This document shows positions 1 through 9,303 of a DNA stretch of 64,000 nucleotides, one piece after another. This stretch comes from Paraclostridium bifermentans. Its GTDB lineage: Bacteria > Bacillota > Clostridia > Peptostreptococcales > Peptostreptococcaceae. The DNA is taken from positions 930,001 to 994,000 of the forward strand of contig NZ_CP079737.1 in assembly GCF_019916025.1 (NCBI RefSeq). Reading direction: 5' to 3'. The number at the start of each line of letters is the position of its first letter. Position 1 is the stretch's first letter. The notes beneath the pieces were generated by a model. The model saw only the letters and a program-made list of their open reading frames with translations, did no database searches and was not told where the DNA came from. A program made the translations under genes and the position numbers.

Positions 1-1
1 G

Positions 2-658
2 ACATTAAAAATGCTATTATTATTTTTATTAGTTAAATATTTACTTACATTTGTAGGATTTGGATCAGGAGTTCCAGGAGGGATATTCTTCCCACTATTA
101 GTATTAGGAGCGTTAATAGGCAATATATTTGGGATAGTAGCAGTTAATGTGTTTGATATTCCTAGCATATATATACTGAACTTTATAATACTTGCTATGG
201 CAGGAAACTTTGCATCTATAGTAAAAGCTCCTATAACTGGAATTATACTAATATGTGAAATGACAGGAAGTTTTGACCATTTATTATCTCTTGCAATAGT
301 ATGTATAGTAGCATATGTTACATCAGATTTATTTAAATCAGAACCTATATATGAAAGCTTGCTTGAAAGATGCTTACAGAGCGGAAATGATAAATTTGAA
401 TCTAACTCATCTAGAAAGAGTTTAATGGAAGTTGCAATTCATTTAGGTTGTGAAATAGAACATAAAAAAATAAAAGATGTAAAATGGCCAGAAAATTGTT
501 TAATAGTATCTATAACAAGAGGCGGTAAAGAAATAATTCCAAGCGGTGACACTACATTACTCGGAGGGGATTATTTAACGATAATGGCAGATGAAGAAAA
601 TTCTGCATGTGCTCTAGATTATGTAACAGATTTAACATCTAATATAAAATTATTATAG
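2..658 (+). CDS. ClC-family chloride channel/transporter, C-terminal part (5' end outside window)
   Basis: The reading frame is open back to the window edge, so only the last ~219 residues are present. The motif GSGVPGGIFFP near the start is the anion-selectivity loop of ClC proteins, followed by hydrophobic helices with an FASIVKAPITGI segment typical of the last ClC helices. After the membrane part there is a soluble tail of about 95 residues ending in a TrkA-C-like fold (pattern GGDYLTIMA), which in such fusions acts as a ligand-binding regulatory domain. The protein should move chloride, or exchange chloride and protons, at the cytoplasmic membrane. Whether it is a channel or an antiporter cannot be judged because the gating glutamate regions upstream are missing. 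Confidence 0.85.
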   Translation, partial: TLKMLLLFLLVKYLLTFVGFGSGVPGGIFFPLLVLGALIGNIFGIVAVNVFDIPSIYILNFIILAMAGNFASIVKAPITGIILICEMTGSFDHLLSLAIVCIVAYVTSDLFKSEPIYESLLERCLQSGNDKFESNSSRKSLMEVAIHLGCEIEHKKIKDVKWPENCLIVSITRGGKEIIPSGDTTLLGGDYLTIMADEENSACALDYVTDLTSNIKLL

Positions 659-731
659 AATTTTATTGAGTGTAATCACATATATATTAAAAATGTACAA
701 GGTACAAATTTGATATATGATAGGTGATTGC

Positions 732-2291
732 ATGAGAAGAAAAAAGCTTATAATAAATGCAATAATAATGACATTCTCAACTATTATATTTGGATTTATA
801 TCTATGTTTTTCAGGGTATATTTATCCAAGAAAATAGGACCGGAAGGAATGGGATTGTATCAGCTTATAATGTCTGTATATATTATGGCTGTAACATTTT
901 CGAGTGCTGGAATCAGAATAGCAATTACAAGGCTTGTTGCAGAACAAGTAGGAAAAGGAAATAACAAGGGTATAAGAACTATAGTAAATAAAGGATGCAT
1001 ATACAGTTTGTTTTTCAGTATAGTAACATCTATTGTGCTTTTTTATGGAGCGGAATATATAGGAAATGTATTTTTAAAAGATGCAAGATCTGTGCTATCT
1101 TTAAAAATATTAGCTTACAGTTTACCGTTTATAGGAATTTCTTCTTGTTTAAGTGGTTACTTTTATGGAGCAAGAGAAGTTGTTAAATCTGTTTCCGCAG
1201 AAATTTTAGAACATTTATTAATGATGGCAATTTCAATAGCAGCTATTACTATATTTGTAGATACTAATATAGAAAACATATGTGCACTTATATGTGTAGG
1301 TATGGCTGTAGGTAATATAGTATCTTGCATATATGCATACATATTGTGTGCACTTAAAACAAGACCATTAAGCAGAACTGTATGTTGTAGTAATTACAAT
1401 GAATGTAGAATTAGTGACATAAGCAAAATAGCATTTCCAATAGCATCAAGTTCATATATCCAAAGTGGACTTAGAACTATAGAAGATATATTAATACCTA
1501 ATGCTCTTAGAATGTCTGGAACTTCAATTTCAGCATCTTTGTCAATATTTGGAATGATAAAAGGTATGGCACTTCCTATAATAAATTTTCCGGCAGTATT
1601 TTTAAGTTCCTTTGCAACTTTGATAATACCAGAAATATCAGAAGCACACTCGTTAAATAGGAATAAAATGGTCAATTTTATAATTTCTAATGTATTTAGA
1701 ATAACATTTATAATATCAATATTTGCATCAGGTGTTTTTATTGCATTTGCAAATGATATAGGAATGGCAGTTTATAGCAATAAAGATATAGGTCCTATAA
1801 TTAGAATTTTAGCCCCAGTAATACCTATAATGTATTTAGAAAGAATAATGGATGGGATTTTAAATTCTTTAAACAAGCAAGTTGCATTGTTAAAAATAAA
1901 TTTGTTTGATATGGTTATTAGAATTCTTATAATATACTTTATAATACCTACAAAGGGCGTAGAAGGGTTTATATTAGTTATATTTGTAAGTAATATTATT
2001 AACTTTGGATTGAATATGATAAATGTTTTAAAAACTACCAAGTTACAATTTAAAATGTTTAATTGGGTTATAAAACCAATTTTATGCATAGGTGTATCTG
2101 TTATATTAGCTTCATTTATAGGATACAATATTATAAATAAAATATTTATTTCTATGGCTATATATATAGCTATGCTTATAATAACTAGATGTATAAGAAT
2201 AAAAGATCTTAATTGGGTAATAGATAGCTTTAGGCTAGCAAAAGATATAAATGTACATAGTATAAAATTATATAGTGATAGATACATATAA
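732..2291 (+). CDS. spoVB: SpoVB-like oligosaccharide flippase (MOP/MATE superfamily)
   Basis: A protein of 519 residues with about 14 hydrophobic segments, close to the length of Bacillus SpoVB. The N-terminus carries GPEGMGLYQL and AITRLVAEQ, both typical of the SpoVB branch of polysaccharide flippases. Family members move lipid-linked cell-wall precursors across the membrane, and SpoVB is needed for spore cortex. I chose the ATG at 732 because AGGTG lies 6 bases upstream; the in-frame ATG at 717 has no such site. The gene is followed by an intrinsic terminator at 2291 and appears monocistronic. Exact paralogue identity (SpoVB versus a related lipid II flippase) is an inference. Confidence 0.82.
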   Translation: MRRKKLIINAIIMTFSTIIFGFISMFFRVYLSKKIGPEGMGLYQLIMSVYIMAVTFSSAGIRIAITRLVAEQVGKGNNKGIRTIVNKGCIYSLFFSIVTSIVLFYGAEYIGNVFLKDARSVLSLKILAYSLPFIGISSCLSGYFYGAREVVKSVSAEILEHLLMMAISIAAITIFVDTNIENICALICVGMAVGNIVSCIYAYILCALKTRPLSRTVCCSNYNECRISDISKIAFPIASSSYIQSGLRTIEDILIPNALRMSGTSISASLSIFGMIKGMALPIINFPAVFLSSFATLIIPEISEAHSLNRNKMVNFIISNVFRITFIISIFASGVFIAFANDIGMAVYSNKDIGPIIRILAPVIPIMYLERIMDGILNSLNKQVALLKINLFDMVIRILIIYFIIPTKGVEGFILVIFVSNIINFGLNMINVLKTTKLQFKMFNWVIKPILCIGVSVILASFIGYNIINKIFISMAIYIAMLIITRCIRIKDLNWVIDSFRLAKDINVHSIKLYSDRYI

Positions 2292-2328
2292 AGAAAAGAG
2301 TTTGTATATTGCAAACTCTTTTCTTTTA
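2291..2328 (+). terminator. Intrinsic terminator after spoVB
   Basis: AAGAAAAGAGTTTG pairs with CAAACTCTTTTCTT around a short AT loop and is followed by T-rich sequence. Confidence 0.85.
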
Positions 2329-2359
2329 TATTTAAATAGAAATAAATTTTGAGAAATTA

Positions 2360-2388
2360 TTGAATATTAAGAAATATATGGATATAAT
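2360..2388 (+). promoter_or_regulatory. Sigma-A-type promoter of the Opp/Nik-type operon
   Basis: TTGAAT at 2360-2365 and a perfect TATAAT at 2383-2388 are separated by 17 bases. Transcription should start near 2395, so the hairpin at 2424-2474 lies inside the transcribed leader. Confidence 0.6.
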
Positions 2389-2423
2389 TAAGTTGTAGAA
2401 AAAAATAGTATATAAATGAAATT

Positions 2424-2477
2424 AAAACCATGAAGGTTAATCATGTCGTAAGACATGTAACTTTTGTGGTTTTTTTA
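2424..2477 (+). terminator. Terminator-like hairpin in the leader of the ABC operon (possible attenuator)
   Basis: AAAACCA (2424-2430) pairs with TGGTTTT (2467-2473). Inside it a wobble-rich stem continues to CATGTC/GACATG closed by a GTAA tetraloop. Seven T residues follow the closing arm. The hairpin lies between the promoter and the first gene, so it would stop or attenuate transcription of the operon. Confidence 0.65.
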
Positions 2478-2500
2478 CGTTTAAATAAGGGGGATAATTT

Positions 2501-4126
2501 ATGAAACTAAAAAGGTCGATATCTATAGCATTAACTATGATGCTTACTGTTGGAACGATCACAGGATGTGCAAGTTCAAAAGAAGGAGAAAAATCGAGTG
2601 CTAAAGTTAATACAAACTCTAGAATAGAAAATAGTGAACTTGTTGCTGCAGTGGCATATGAACCAGATGAAGGGTTTGATGCTACAACTGGGGGACATGG
2701 ATCAATGACTAGAGTATTTTTTTCAACGCTATTTAAAAGAGATAAAAATTTAGGAATGGAAAATGATTTAGCAACAGGATATAAGGTTTCAGATGATAGG
2801 TTAACATGGAATGTATCTATAAGAGATGGGGTTAAATTTAGCGATGGAGGAAATTTAACAGCTGAAGATGTTGTATATACATATGAAAAATCAAAAGAAA
2901 GTGGATCTAATATAGATTTAACTATCTTAGACAGTGTAAAAGCAATTGATGATCACAATATAGAGTTTAAATTAAAAGAGCCACAATCTACATTTATAGA
3001 GAAAATGGCATCGATAGGTATAGTTCCTAAACATGCACATGATGAAAAATTTGCACAAAATCCAATTGGATCAGGTCCATATAAATTTGTTCAATGGGAT
3101 AAAGGGCAACAAGTTATAGCAGAAGCTAATGAAAATTATTATGGAGAAAAGCCTAGTATAAAAAAATTAACTATGGTGTTTTTAGATGATGATGCAGCTT
3201 ATGCAGCTGTAAAATCGGGAGAAGTAGATATAGCATCTATCCCAGGATCTTTTGGGAAAGATAAAGTAGATGGAAAAAAGGTAATTGAGTTAGATAGTAT
3301 AGAAACTTATGGTATAGAATTCCCTATGCAAAAAAGTGGAGAAAAAAATAAAGATGGACATCCTGTTGGTAATGATGTAACAAGTGATAAATCAATAAGA
3401 GAAGCTTTGAATTATGCTATAAATAGACAAGAGCTAGTAGATGGAGTTTTAGATGGATTTGGAGATGTATCAACAACTGGCCTTGAAAAAATGCCTTGGC
3501 TTAATAAGGAAACAATACTAAAAGGTGATGGAGATATAGAAAAAGCTAAGAAGATACTTAAAGAAGGCGGTTGGAAGGACTCAAACTCTGATGGTATTTT
3601 AGAAAAAGATGGTACTAAAGCTGAATTTAAATTACTTTATACAGATGGAAAATACAGACAAGAATTGGGGTTATCAGTAGTTGAAACTGCAAAACAATTA
3701 GGTATAAAAATCGATTTAGAAGCTAAAACATGGGATACTATAGAGCCTGAGATAAACTCTCAACCTGTACTATTTGGATGGGGATCAGGAGATCCATCAG
3801 AGCTTAACTATTTATATAGTAGTAAAGTTATAGGAGTTGGAGTTCCTTGGAATAATGCTGGATACTATAAAAATGAAAAGGTTGATGAATATATAAGTAA
3901 AGCTTTACAAAGTGAAAATGAAAATGAAGCTATTGAATATTGGAAAAAAGCACAATGGGATGGAGAAACAGGATTTTCAACTAAAGGAGATTCAACATAT
4001 GCATGGCTTGTAAATGCAGGGCATTTATACATAGCTGATGAAAATCTAGACATAGGAACTCCAGTTGTTCAACCACATGGAGGTAGAATTCTTGATAATA
4101 TAACAGAATGGAAATGGAAAAAGTAA
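2501..4126 (+). CDS. Substrate-binding lipoprotein of an Opp/Dpp/Nik-type ABC importer
   Basis: A 541-residue protein with a lipoprotein signal ending in ITGC (Cys 23) and the family-5 solute-binding fold: VRDGVKFSDG-like motif (here IRDGVKFSDGG), LTAEDVVYTYE, and IGSGPYKF in the middle. This family binds oligopeptides, dipeptides, nickel or metal chelates outside the membrane and delivers them to the permease pair. It heads a five-gene operon with both permeases and both ATPases directly behind it. A GGGGG-type ribosome site precedes the ATG. Substrate cannot be read from sequence: peptide and nickel/metallophore are both possible. Confidence is high for the family, low for the ligand. Confidence 0.88.
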   Translation: MKLKRSISIALTMMLTVGTITGCASSKEGEKSSAKVNTNSRIENSELVAAVAYEPDEGFDATTGGHGSMTRVFFSTLFKRDKNLGMENDLATGYKVSDDRLTWNVSIRDGVKFSDGGNLTAEDVVYTYEKSKESGSNIDLTILDSVKAIDDHNIEFKLKEPQSTFIEKMASIGIVPKHAHDEKFAQNPIGSGPYKFVQWDKGQQVIAEANENYYGEKPSIKKLTMVFLDDDAAYAAVKSGEVDIASIPGSFGKDKVDGKKVIELDSIETYGIEFPMQKSGEKNKDGHPVGNDVTSDKSIREALNYAINRQELVDGVLDGFGDVSTTGLEKMPWLNKETILKGDGDIEKAKKILKEGGWKDSNSDGILEKDGTKAEFKLLYTDGKYRQELGLSVVETAKQLGIKIDLEAKTWDTIEPEINSQPVLFGWGSGDPSELNYLYSSKVIGVGVPWNNAGYYKNEKVDEYISKALQSENENEAIEYWKKAQWDGETGFSTKGDSTYAWLVNAGHLYIADENLDIGTPVVQPHGGRILDNITEWKWKK

Positions 4127-4147
4127 ATTTTTCAAGGAGATACTCAT

Positions 4148-5140
4148 ATGAATAACCCTAATAATATAGGAATATTTTTAATGAAAAAAATTATAAGACT
4201 TGCAACTCTTTTAATTGCTGTGTGTATAGTAAGTTTTATTTTAATGGAAAAGTCACCGATAGATCCTATCAAGGCTTATGTAGGTGCAGATTTAAGTGTT
4301 ACACAAGAACAAAGAGAAGAAATAGCTAATTATTGGGGGCTTAATAAACCTCCTGTTGAAAGATTTATTTCATGGTTTAGCTCAATACTGAAAGGTGATT
4401 TTGGAACATCGATGATATATAGACGACCTGTAATAGATGTTATAACAGAAAAATTTATGGCATCTTTAGCGCTTATGGTTGTGGCATGGACAATTTCTGG
4501 CATACTAGGATTTGTTATGGGGGTTATATCTGGAATAAAAGAAGGTAGCATAGTTGATAAAATTATAAGGGGGTATTGTCATATTTTAATTTCAACTCCT
4601 ACCTTCTGGTTAGGCATTTTACTTATCATGATATTTTCTGTTAAGTTAAAATTATTTCCGGTTGCACTAGGGGTACCTATTGGAGTGTTGGCAAGTGAAG
4701 TTACATTAAAAAGTCTATTAAAACACTTAATACTTCCAGCATTGACTTTAAGTGTTTTAGGTGTAGCCAATATATGTTTACATACGAGAGAAAATGTTAT
4801 TGAAATTTCAAATAGTGATTATGTACTTTTTGCAAAAGCAAGAGGAGAAAGTAGTAAAAGTATAATATTTAATCATATTATAAGAAACGTTGCACTGCCA
4901 GCTATAACACTTCAGTTTTTATCATTTAGTGAATTATTTGCAGGCACTATATTTGCAGAACAAGTTTTTTCATATCCAGGACTTGGACAAGCTACAGTTG
5001 ATGCAGGGATTAAAGGAGACTTACCTCTTTTAATGGGTGTGGTTATAATAAGTTTAATATTTGTATTTACTGGAAATTTAATTGCAGATATTTTATATAA
5101 GGTTATCGATCCTAGAATGAAGGAGGGAAATACTAACTAA
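4148..5140 (+). CDS. ABC importer permease, DppB/NikB type
   Basis: A 330-residue inner-membrane protein with six predicted helices. It has the BPD-transport EAA region (ARARG-like AKARGES near residue 235) and the C-terminal PGLGQATVDAGIKGD, close to the DppB/NikB signature. It pairs with the next gene to form the translocation channel. AAGGAG lies 8 bases before the ATG. It overlaps the following gene by one base (TAATGG), indicating translational coupling. Confidence 0.88.
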   Translation: MNNPNNIGIFLMKKIIRLATLLIAVCIVSFILMEKSPIDPIKAYVGADLSVTQEQREEIANYWGLNKPPVERFISWFSSILKGDFGTSMIYRRPVIDVITEKFMASLALMVVAWTISGILGFVMGVISGIKEGSIVDKIIRGYCHILISTPTFWLGILLIMIFSVKLKLFPVALGVPIGVLASEVTLKSLLKHLILPALTLSVLGVANICLHTRENVIEISNSDYVLFAKARGESSKSIIFNHIIRNVALPAITLQFLSFSELFAGTIFAEQVFSYPGLGQATVDAGIKGDLPLLMGVVIISLIFVFTGNLIADILYKVIDPRMKEGNTN

Positions 5141-6009
5141 TGGAACAACTTCAATGTATAAAAGAAAAAACTCATTCTAACAGTAAGATTAATATAGGAA
5201 TAAGAGAAAAAACCATTTTATCTATATTAATTTTTAGTTGTTTTTTAATAGGAATAATTGTATTTGGTAGCTTTATAACACAAAAGCAAATAGCTATAGA
5301 TTTAACTCAAAAAAATATATCCCCAAATTTAAATTACTTGTTTGGTACAGACTGGATGGGAAGAGATATGTTTTATAGAACTATAAAGGGTCTTAGTTTA
5401 AGTATGAAGATAGGTGTTATGGCATCTATGATAAGTGGATTAATAGCATTAACTTTAGGATTAATGAGTGCTACTATGGGAAAGACCGTTGATTCTATAA
5501 TTACATGGATTATAGATTTATTTCTTTCTGTTCCACATGCTTTAGTTATAATACTTATATCTATATCTCTAGGTGGAGGGCTAAAAGGAATTATAATAGG
5601 TGTGGCTATTACACACTGGCCATCATTAACAAGGATAATAAGGGCAGAAGTAATGCAAATAAAAAACTCTGAATATGTGAAGCTGTCCAAAAACTTTGGT
5701 AAATCCAACGTATATATTGCTACAAAACATATATTGCCACATGTAATCCCTCAACTTCTAGTAGGAGTAGTGTTAATATTTCCACATGCTATATTACATG
5801 AGGCTTCTATAACTTTTTTAGGATTTGGACTTCAACCTCATGAACCTGCTATTGGAATAATTTTATCAGAAGCTATGAAATATTTAAGTAGTGGTAGATG
5901 GTGGTTAGCTTTTTTCCCAGGGATAAGCTTGGTCTTAGTTTCATTAATGGTTGATAATATAGGTAAACAAATAAGTAAATTTATAAATCCTAAGTTAGCA
6001 CATAAATAG
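5140..6009 (+). CDS. ABC importer permease, DppC/NikC type
   Basis: A 289-residue membrane protein with an N-terminal anchor and the DppC/NikC landmark GTDWMGRDMFYR at about residues 69-80. The ATP-domain-contacting region and HEASITFLGFGLQP follow near residue 225, again typical of DppC. It is the second half of the channel made with the preceding permease. It starts at the TAATGG overlap with its partner and ends 8 bases before the ATPase gene. Confidence 0.88.
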   Translation: MEQLQCIKEKTHSNSKINIGIREKTILSILIFSCFLIGIIVFGSFITQKQIAIDLTQKNISPNLNYLFGTDWMGRDMFYRTIKGLSLSMKIGVMASMISGLIALTLGLMSATMGKTVDSIITWIIDLFLSVPHALVIILISISLGGGLKGIIIGVAITHWPSLTRIIRAEVMQIKNSEYVKLSKNFGKSNVYIATKHILPHVIPQLLVGVVLIFPHAILHEASITFLGFGLQPHEPAIGIILSEAMKYLSSGRWWLAFFPGISLVLVSLMVDNIGKQISKFINPKLAHK

Positions 6010-6017
6010 GAGGTTGT

Positions 6018-6950
6018 ATGAAAGAGCCAGTACTAAGTGTTAAAAGTTTAGAAGTTAGCTTTTCTCAATATACGAAAGGATTAAGAAAAAGAAATTTAAA
6101 AGTTATAACAAATTTAGATATAGATTTATATGAAGGTGAAGTACTAGCTGTTGTTGGATCAAGTGGATCGGGGAAAAGTTTGTTAGCGCACGCAATACTT
6201 GGAATACTTCCTAGAAATTCTAATGTTGAAGGCAACATAATTTATAAAAATGAAATTTTAGATAAAAAAAGAAAAGAAAAATTAAGAGGAAAAGAAATTG
6301 TGTTAATACCACAATCAATAAATTACCTAGATCCTCTTATGAAAGTTTCTGATCAAGTTAAATTATCATTAGAAAATAAAAAAGAAGCAAGTAAAATACA
6401 AAGAAATATTTTTTCTAAGTATGGATTAAATGAAAAAGTTGATAAAATGTTTCCTTTTCAATTATCAGGGGGGATGGCAAGAAAAGTTTTGCTATCAACA
6501 GCATTGGTAAGTGATACGAAAGTAATAATAGCAGATGAACCTACTCCTGGATTGGATGAAAAATCATTAAATGAAGCATTAGGACATTTTAGAGATATTG
6601 CAGATAATGGATGTGCTGTTTTAATGATAACGCATGATATTGATGCAGCATTAAAGGTAGCTGATAAAATTGCTGTATTTTATGCAGGAACTACCTTGGA
6701 AGTTGCTAATGTAATAGATTTTAAAAGTGGGAATGAAAAACTTAGACATCCTTATACAAAAGCTCTTTACAATGCTTTACCTCAAAATGAATTTAAACCA
6801 ATACCTGGATCACAGCCACTTCCAACTGAGATTCCTAAAGGATGTTTATTTTATGAACGATGTGAAATTAGATCCAATGATTGTAAAAACAAAAGACCTA
6901 ATAGTAAGTATATTAGAGGTGGAATGGTGAGGTGTTTAAATGCAACTTAA
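6018..6950 (+). CDS. ABC importer ATPase, DppD/NikD type with C-terminal oligopeptide domain
   Basis: A 310-residue nucleotide-binding subunit. Walker A is GSSGSGKSL (around residue 52), Q-loop IPQS, signature LSGGMARKV, Walker B VIIADEPTPGLD and the switch histidine in ITHD. The C-terminal ~45 residues form the oligo_HPY-type extension with LFYERCE and later cysteines, as in peptide and nickel importers. The signature has Ala-Arg-Lys where most relatives have a Gln-Arg, a mild departure. It powers the importer together with the next gene, which it overlaps by 11 bases. Confidence 0.87.
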   Translation: MKEPVLSVKSLEVSFSQYTKGLRKRNLKVITNLDIDLYEGEVLAVVGSSGSGKSLLAHAILGILPRNSNVEGNIIYKNEILDKKRKEKLRGKEIVLIPQSINYLDPLMKVSDQVKLSLENKKEASKIQRNIFSKYGLNEKVDKMFPFQLSGGMARKVLLSTALVSDTKVIIADEPTPGLDEKSLNEALGHFRDIADNGCAVLMITHDIDAALKVADKIAVFYAGTTLEVANVIDFKSGNEKLRHPYTKALYNALPQNEFKPIPGSQPLPTEIPKGCLFYERCEIRSNDCKNKRPNSKYIRGGMVRCLNAT

Positions 6951-7554
6951 AGCCAAGGATATAAGTTTTAAGTATAAAAATAGCAATACATATGTTTTGA
7001 AAAATGTAGATTTTGAAATTAACAGTGGTGAAATAGTTGGATTAGTTGCACCAAGCGGATTTGGAAAAACTACTTTGGCAAAAATTTTAGCTGGATATGA
7101 AAACTCATATACAGGAGCTGTAAAAATTGAAGGTATAAATAAAAAAAATAAGTATAATCCAGTACAATTAATTTTTCAACATCCAGAAAAAGCCGTTAAT
7201 CCCAAGTGGAAAATGCATCAAATTTTAACAGAATCATTTAATCCACCTAAAGAACTTTTAGATTATATAGGAATAAAAAATGAGTGGTTAAATAGATATC
7301 CCAATGAGCTTTCAGGAGGGGAATTACAGAGATTTTGTGTTATAAGAGCTTTATCTAAAGATACTAAGTTTTTAATTGCTGATGAAATGACAACTATGTT
7401 AGATGCTATAACTCAAGCACAAATTTGGAATGTAGTTTTAGATTATATCAAACAAAATAATATAGGGCTTATAGTAATAAGTCATGAGAAAGCTTTAATT
7501 CAAAGGATTTGTGATAGGGTCGTTAATTTAGAAAAATTTAAGGTGAAAATTTAA
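6940..7554 (+). CDS. ABC importer ATPase, NikE/DppF type, short form
   Basis: A 204-residue ATPase with Walker A APSGFGKTT, Q-loop IFQHPEKAVNP, signature LSGGELQRF, Walker B FLIADEMTTMLD and the switch His in ISHEKA. It is short: DppF and NikE proteins usually have 260-330 residues, and here the C-terminal oligo_HPY extension is absent. The core is complete, so I read it as a natural short form, not a truncation. It is the last gene of the importer operon; no clear terminator follows before the tryptophanase promoter. Confidence 0.85.
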   Translation: MQLKAKDISFKYKNSNTYVLKNVDFEINSGEIVGLVAPSGFGKTTLAKILAGYENSYTGAVKIEGINKKNKYNPVQLIFQHPEKAVNPKWKMHQILTESFNPPKELLDYIGIKNEWLNRYPNELSGGELQRFCVIRALSKDTKFLIADEMTTMLDAITQAQIWNVVLDYIKQNNIGLIVISHEKALIQRICDRVVNLEKFKVKI

Positions 7555-7578
7555 TTTTAAAATAAAGAAAAATATATA

Positions 7579-7607
7579 TTGATACTAGATTTCTAATTTG
7601 ATATATT
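7579..7607 (+). promoter_or_regulatory. Promoter of the tryptophanase gene
   Basis: TTGATA (7579-7584) and TATATT (7602-7607) are 17 bases apart, with an extended -10 TG at 7599-7600. It predicts a leader of about 80 bases. That leader has no ATG-started short ORF, so I see no TnaC-type arrest peptide. Confidence 0.6.
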
Positions 7608-7695
7608 AAAATTAGGAACAAAAATCAAAATCATATCAAAGGCATTTTAAATACATCATAAATAAAGTTAAACTACTAAAATGGGGGTCTTTATT

Positions 7696-9078
7696 ATGAG
7701 TAAAAAATATGTTGCAGAGCCATTTAAAATCAAAATGGTTGAACCTATCAAAATGACTACAAAGGAAGAAAGAGAAGAAAAAATCAAAGGAGCAAATTAT
7801 AACCTATTTTCATTAAAAGCAGATGACGTATACATAGATTTATTAACAGACAGTGGAACAGGAGCAATGAGTTCTAAGCAATGGGCAGCAGTAATGCTAG
7901 GAGATGAATCATATTCTGGAGCAAGTAGCTACTTCAAATTAGTAGAAGCTGCAAAAGATATATTTGGATATAAATATATACAACCAGTTCATCAAGGTAG
8001 AGCTGCAGAAAAAGTGTTGGTTCCTTTATTTGTAGAACAAGGGAAATATGCTATATCAAATATGCATTTTGATACAACTCGAGCACATGTTGAGTTAACA
8101 GGTGCAAAAGCTATAGATTGTGTAGTTCCTGAAGCTTTAGACACAGTAACTTATGCTCCATTTAAAGGAAATATGGACATAGAGCGAATGGAAAAATTAA
8201 TAACTGAGTTTGGGGTAGAAAGCGTTGGAGTTATAATAATGACAGTAACTAACAACACTGCAGGTGGGCAACCTGTATCAATGGAAAATATGAGAGAAAC
8301 TTATAAAGTCGCTCAAAAATATAAAATTCCTGTATTGATAGATGCTGCAAGATATGCAGAAAATGCATACTTCATAAAAACTAGAGAAGAAGGATATCAA
8401 GATAAAACTATAAAAGAAATTGTAAAAGAGATGTTTAGTTATGGAGACATGTTAACTATGAGTTCTAAAAAAGATGCGATAGTTAATATGGGAGGGCTTA
8501 TAGGAGTTAGAGATGATGAAGAATTATACAATAATGTAAAAGCTCGTACAATATCATTTGAAGGATTTGTTTCTTATGGAGGTTTAGCTGGACGTGACCT
8601 AGAGGCGTTATCTGTTGGACTTTATGAAGGAATTGATTTTGATTATTTGAAATATCGTATAGGACAAATGGAGTATATTGCAAATAGACTTGATGAGGCA
8701 GGAATAGCGTATCAATCCCCAGTTGGAGGGCATGCAGTATTTATAGATGCAAAAAAATTACTTCCACATATACCATACTACCAATTCCCTGCACAAGCAC
8801 TTGCAATAGAATTATATAAAGAAGCTGGAATTAGAACTTGTGATATAGGTTCATATATGTTAGATAATGATCCTTTAACGGGAGAGCAACGTCAATCAGA
8901 ATTAGAACTTACAAGACTTGCAATTCCAAGAAGAGTTTATACTCAAGCTCATCTAGATGTTATTGTAGATGCATTAATATCTATAAAGGAAAGAGCTGAT
9001 AAAATTAAAGGTTACGAAATAACTTGGCAACCTAAAGTTTTGAGACACTTTACATCAAAACTTAAACCTATAGAGTAG
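7696..9078 (+). CDS. tnaA: Tryptophanase (tryptophan indole-lyase)
   Basis: A 460-residue PLP enzyme that converts tryptophan to indole, pyruvate and ammonia. It belongs to the tryptophanase / tyrosine phenol-lyase family: the PLP lysine is K259 in MSSKKDAIV, and [13 protein letters not shown] and GGHAVFIDA are shared motifs. Three positions separate the two activities. Here they are Asp126 (HFDTT), Ile384 (TCDIG) and His451 (LRHFT), the tryptophanase residues; tyrosine phenol-lyase has Thr, Arg and Phe. This comparison is from memory of the E. coli and Citrobacter enzymes. The ATG at 7696 is preferred over 7681 because GGGGG lies 8 bases before it. It has its own promoter and a long structured 3' region. 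Confidence 0.9.
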   Translation: MSKKYVAEPFKIKMVEPIKMTTKEEREEKIKGANYNLFSLKADDVYIDLLTDSGTGAMSSKQWAAVMLGDESYSGASSYFKLVEAAKDIFGYKYIQPVHQGRAAEKVLVPLFVEQGKYAISNMHFDTTRAHVELTGAKAIDCVVPEALDTVTYAPFKGNMDIERMEKLITEFGVESVGVIIMTVTNNTAGGQPVSMENMRETYKVAQKYKIPVLIDAARYAENAYFIKTREEGYQDKTIKEIVKEMFSYGDMLTMSSKKDAIVNMGGLIGVRDDEELYNNVKARTISFEGFVSYGGLAGRDLEALSVGLYEGIDFDYLKYRIGQMEYIANRLDEAGIAYQSPVGGHAVFIDAKKLLPHIPYYQFPAQALAIELYKEAGIRTCDIGSYMLDNDPLTGEQRQSELELTRLAIPRRVYTQAHLDVIVDALISIKERADKIKGYEITWQPKVLRHFTSKLKPIE

Positions 9079-9091
9079 GATGAGTTAGCAA

Positions 9092-9223
9092 GAGGCACTA
9101 AAAATAGTTTTACGATAATAGTATAAAGATATAAGCTTTGCTTCCAAAGCGTGAAGATGCTTTAAAGGTCGCTAAAACTTATATCTTTATAATTATCAGG
9201 CTATTTTTAGATAGCCTCTTTTT
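9092..9223 (+). repeat. Large nested palindrome with terminator tail downstream of tnaA (repeat family, copy 1)
   Basis: Nested arms pair in order: GAGGC with GCCTC, CTAAAAATAG (9098-9107) with CTATTTTTAG (9201-9210), GATAAT with ATTATC, and TATAAAGATATAAG (9122-9135) with CTTATATCTTTATA (9178-9191). The core CCAAAGC...GCTTTAAAGGTCGC sits at the centre, and a run of T follows the last arm. The core matches the copy at 47724 on the opposite strand and resembles those at 23890, 33821 and 55431. Confidence 0.7.
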
Positions 9224-9303
9224 ATAATTTTAAGGAGTAGTTCAAATGGGTAGAGAAATAATATATAATAAAGTTATAAATATACAATTGGAGATGAGTT
9301 ATT

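Noticed and set aside
1772-2314. A 180-residue minus-strand frame inside spoVB
   Set aside because: It lies opposite a gene with clear family motifs and has no ribosome site.
7607-7695. A TnaC-like leader peptide before tryptophanase
   Set aside because: No ATG-started short frame was found between the predicted transcription start and the gene.
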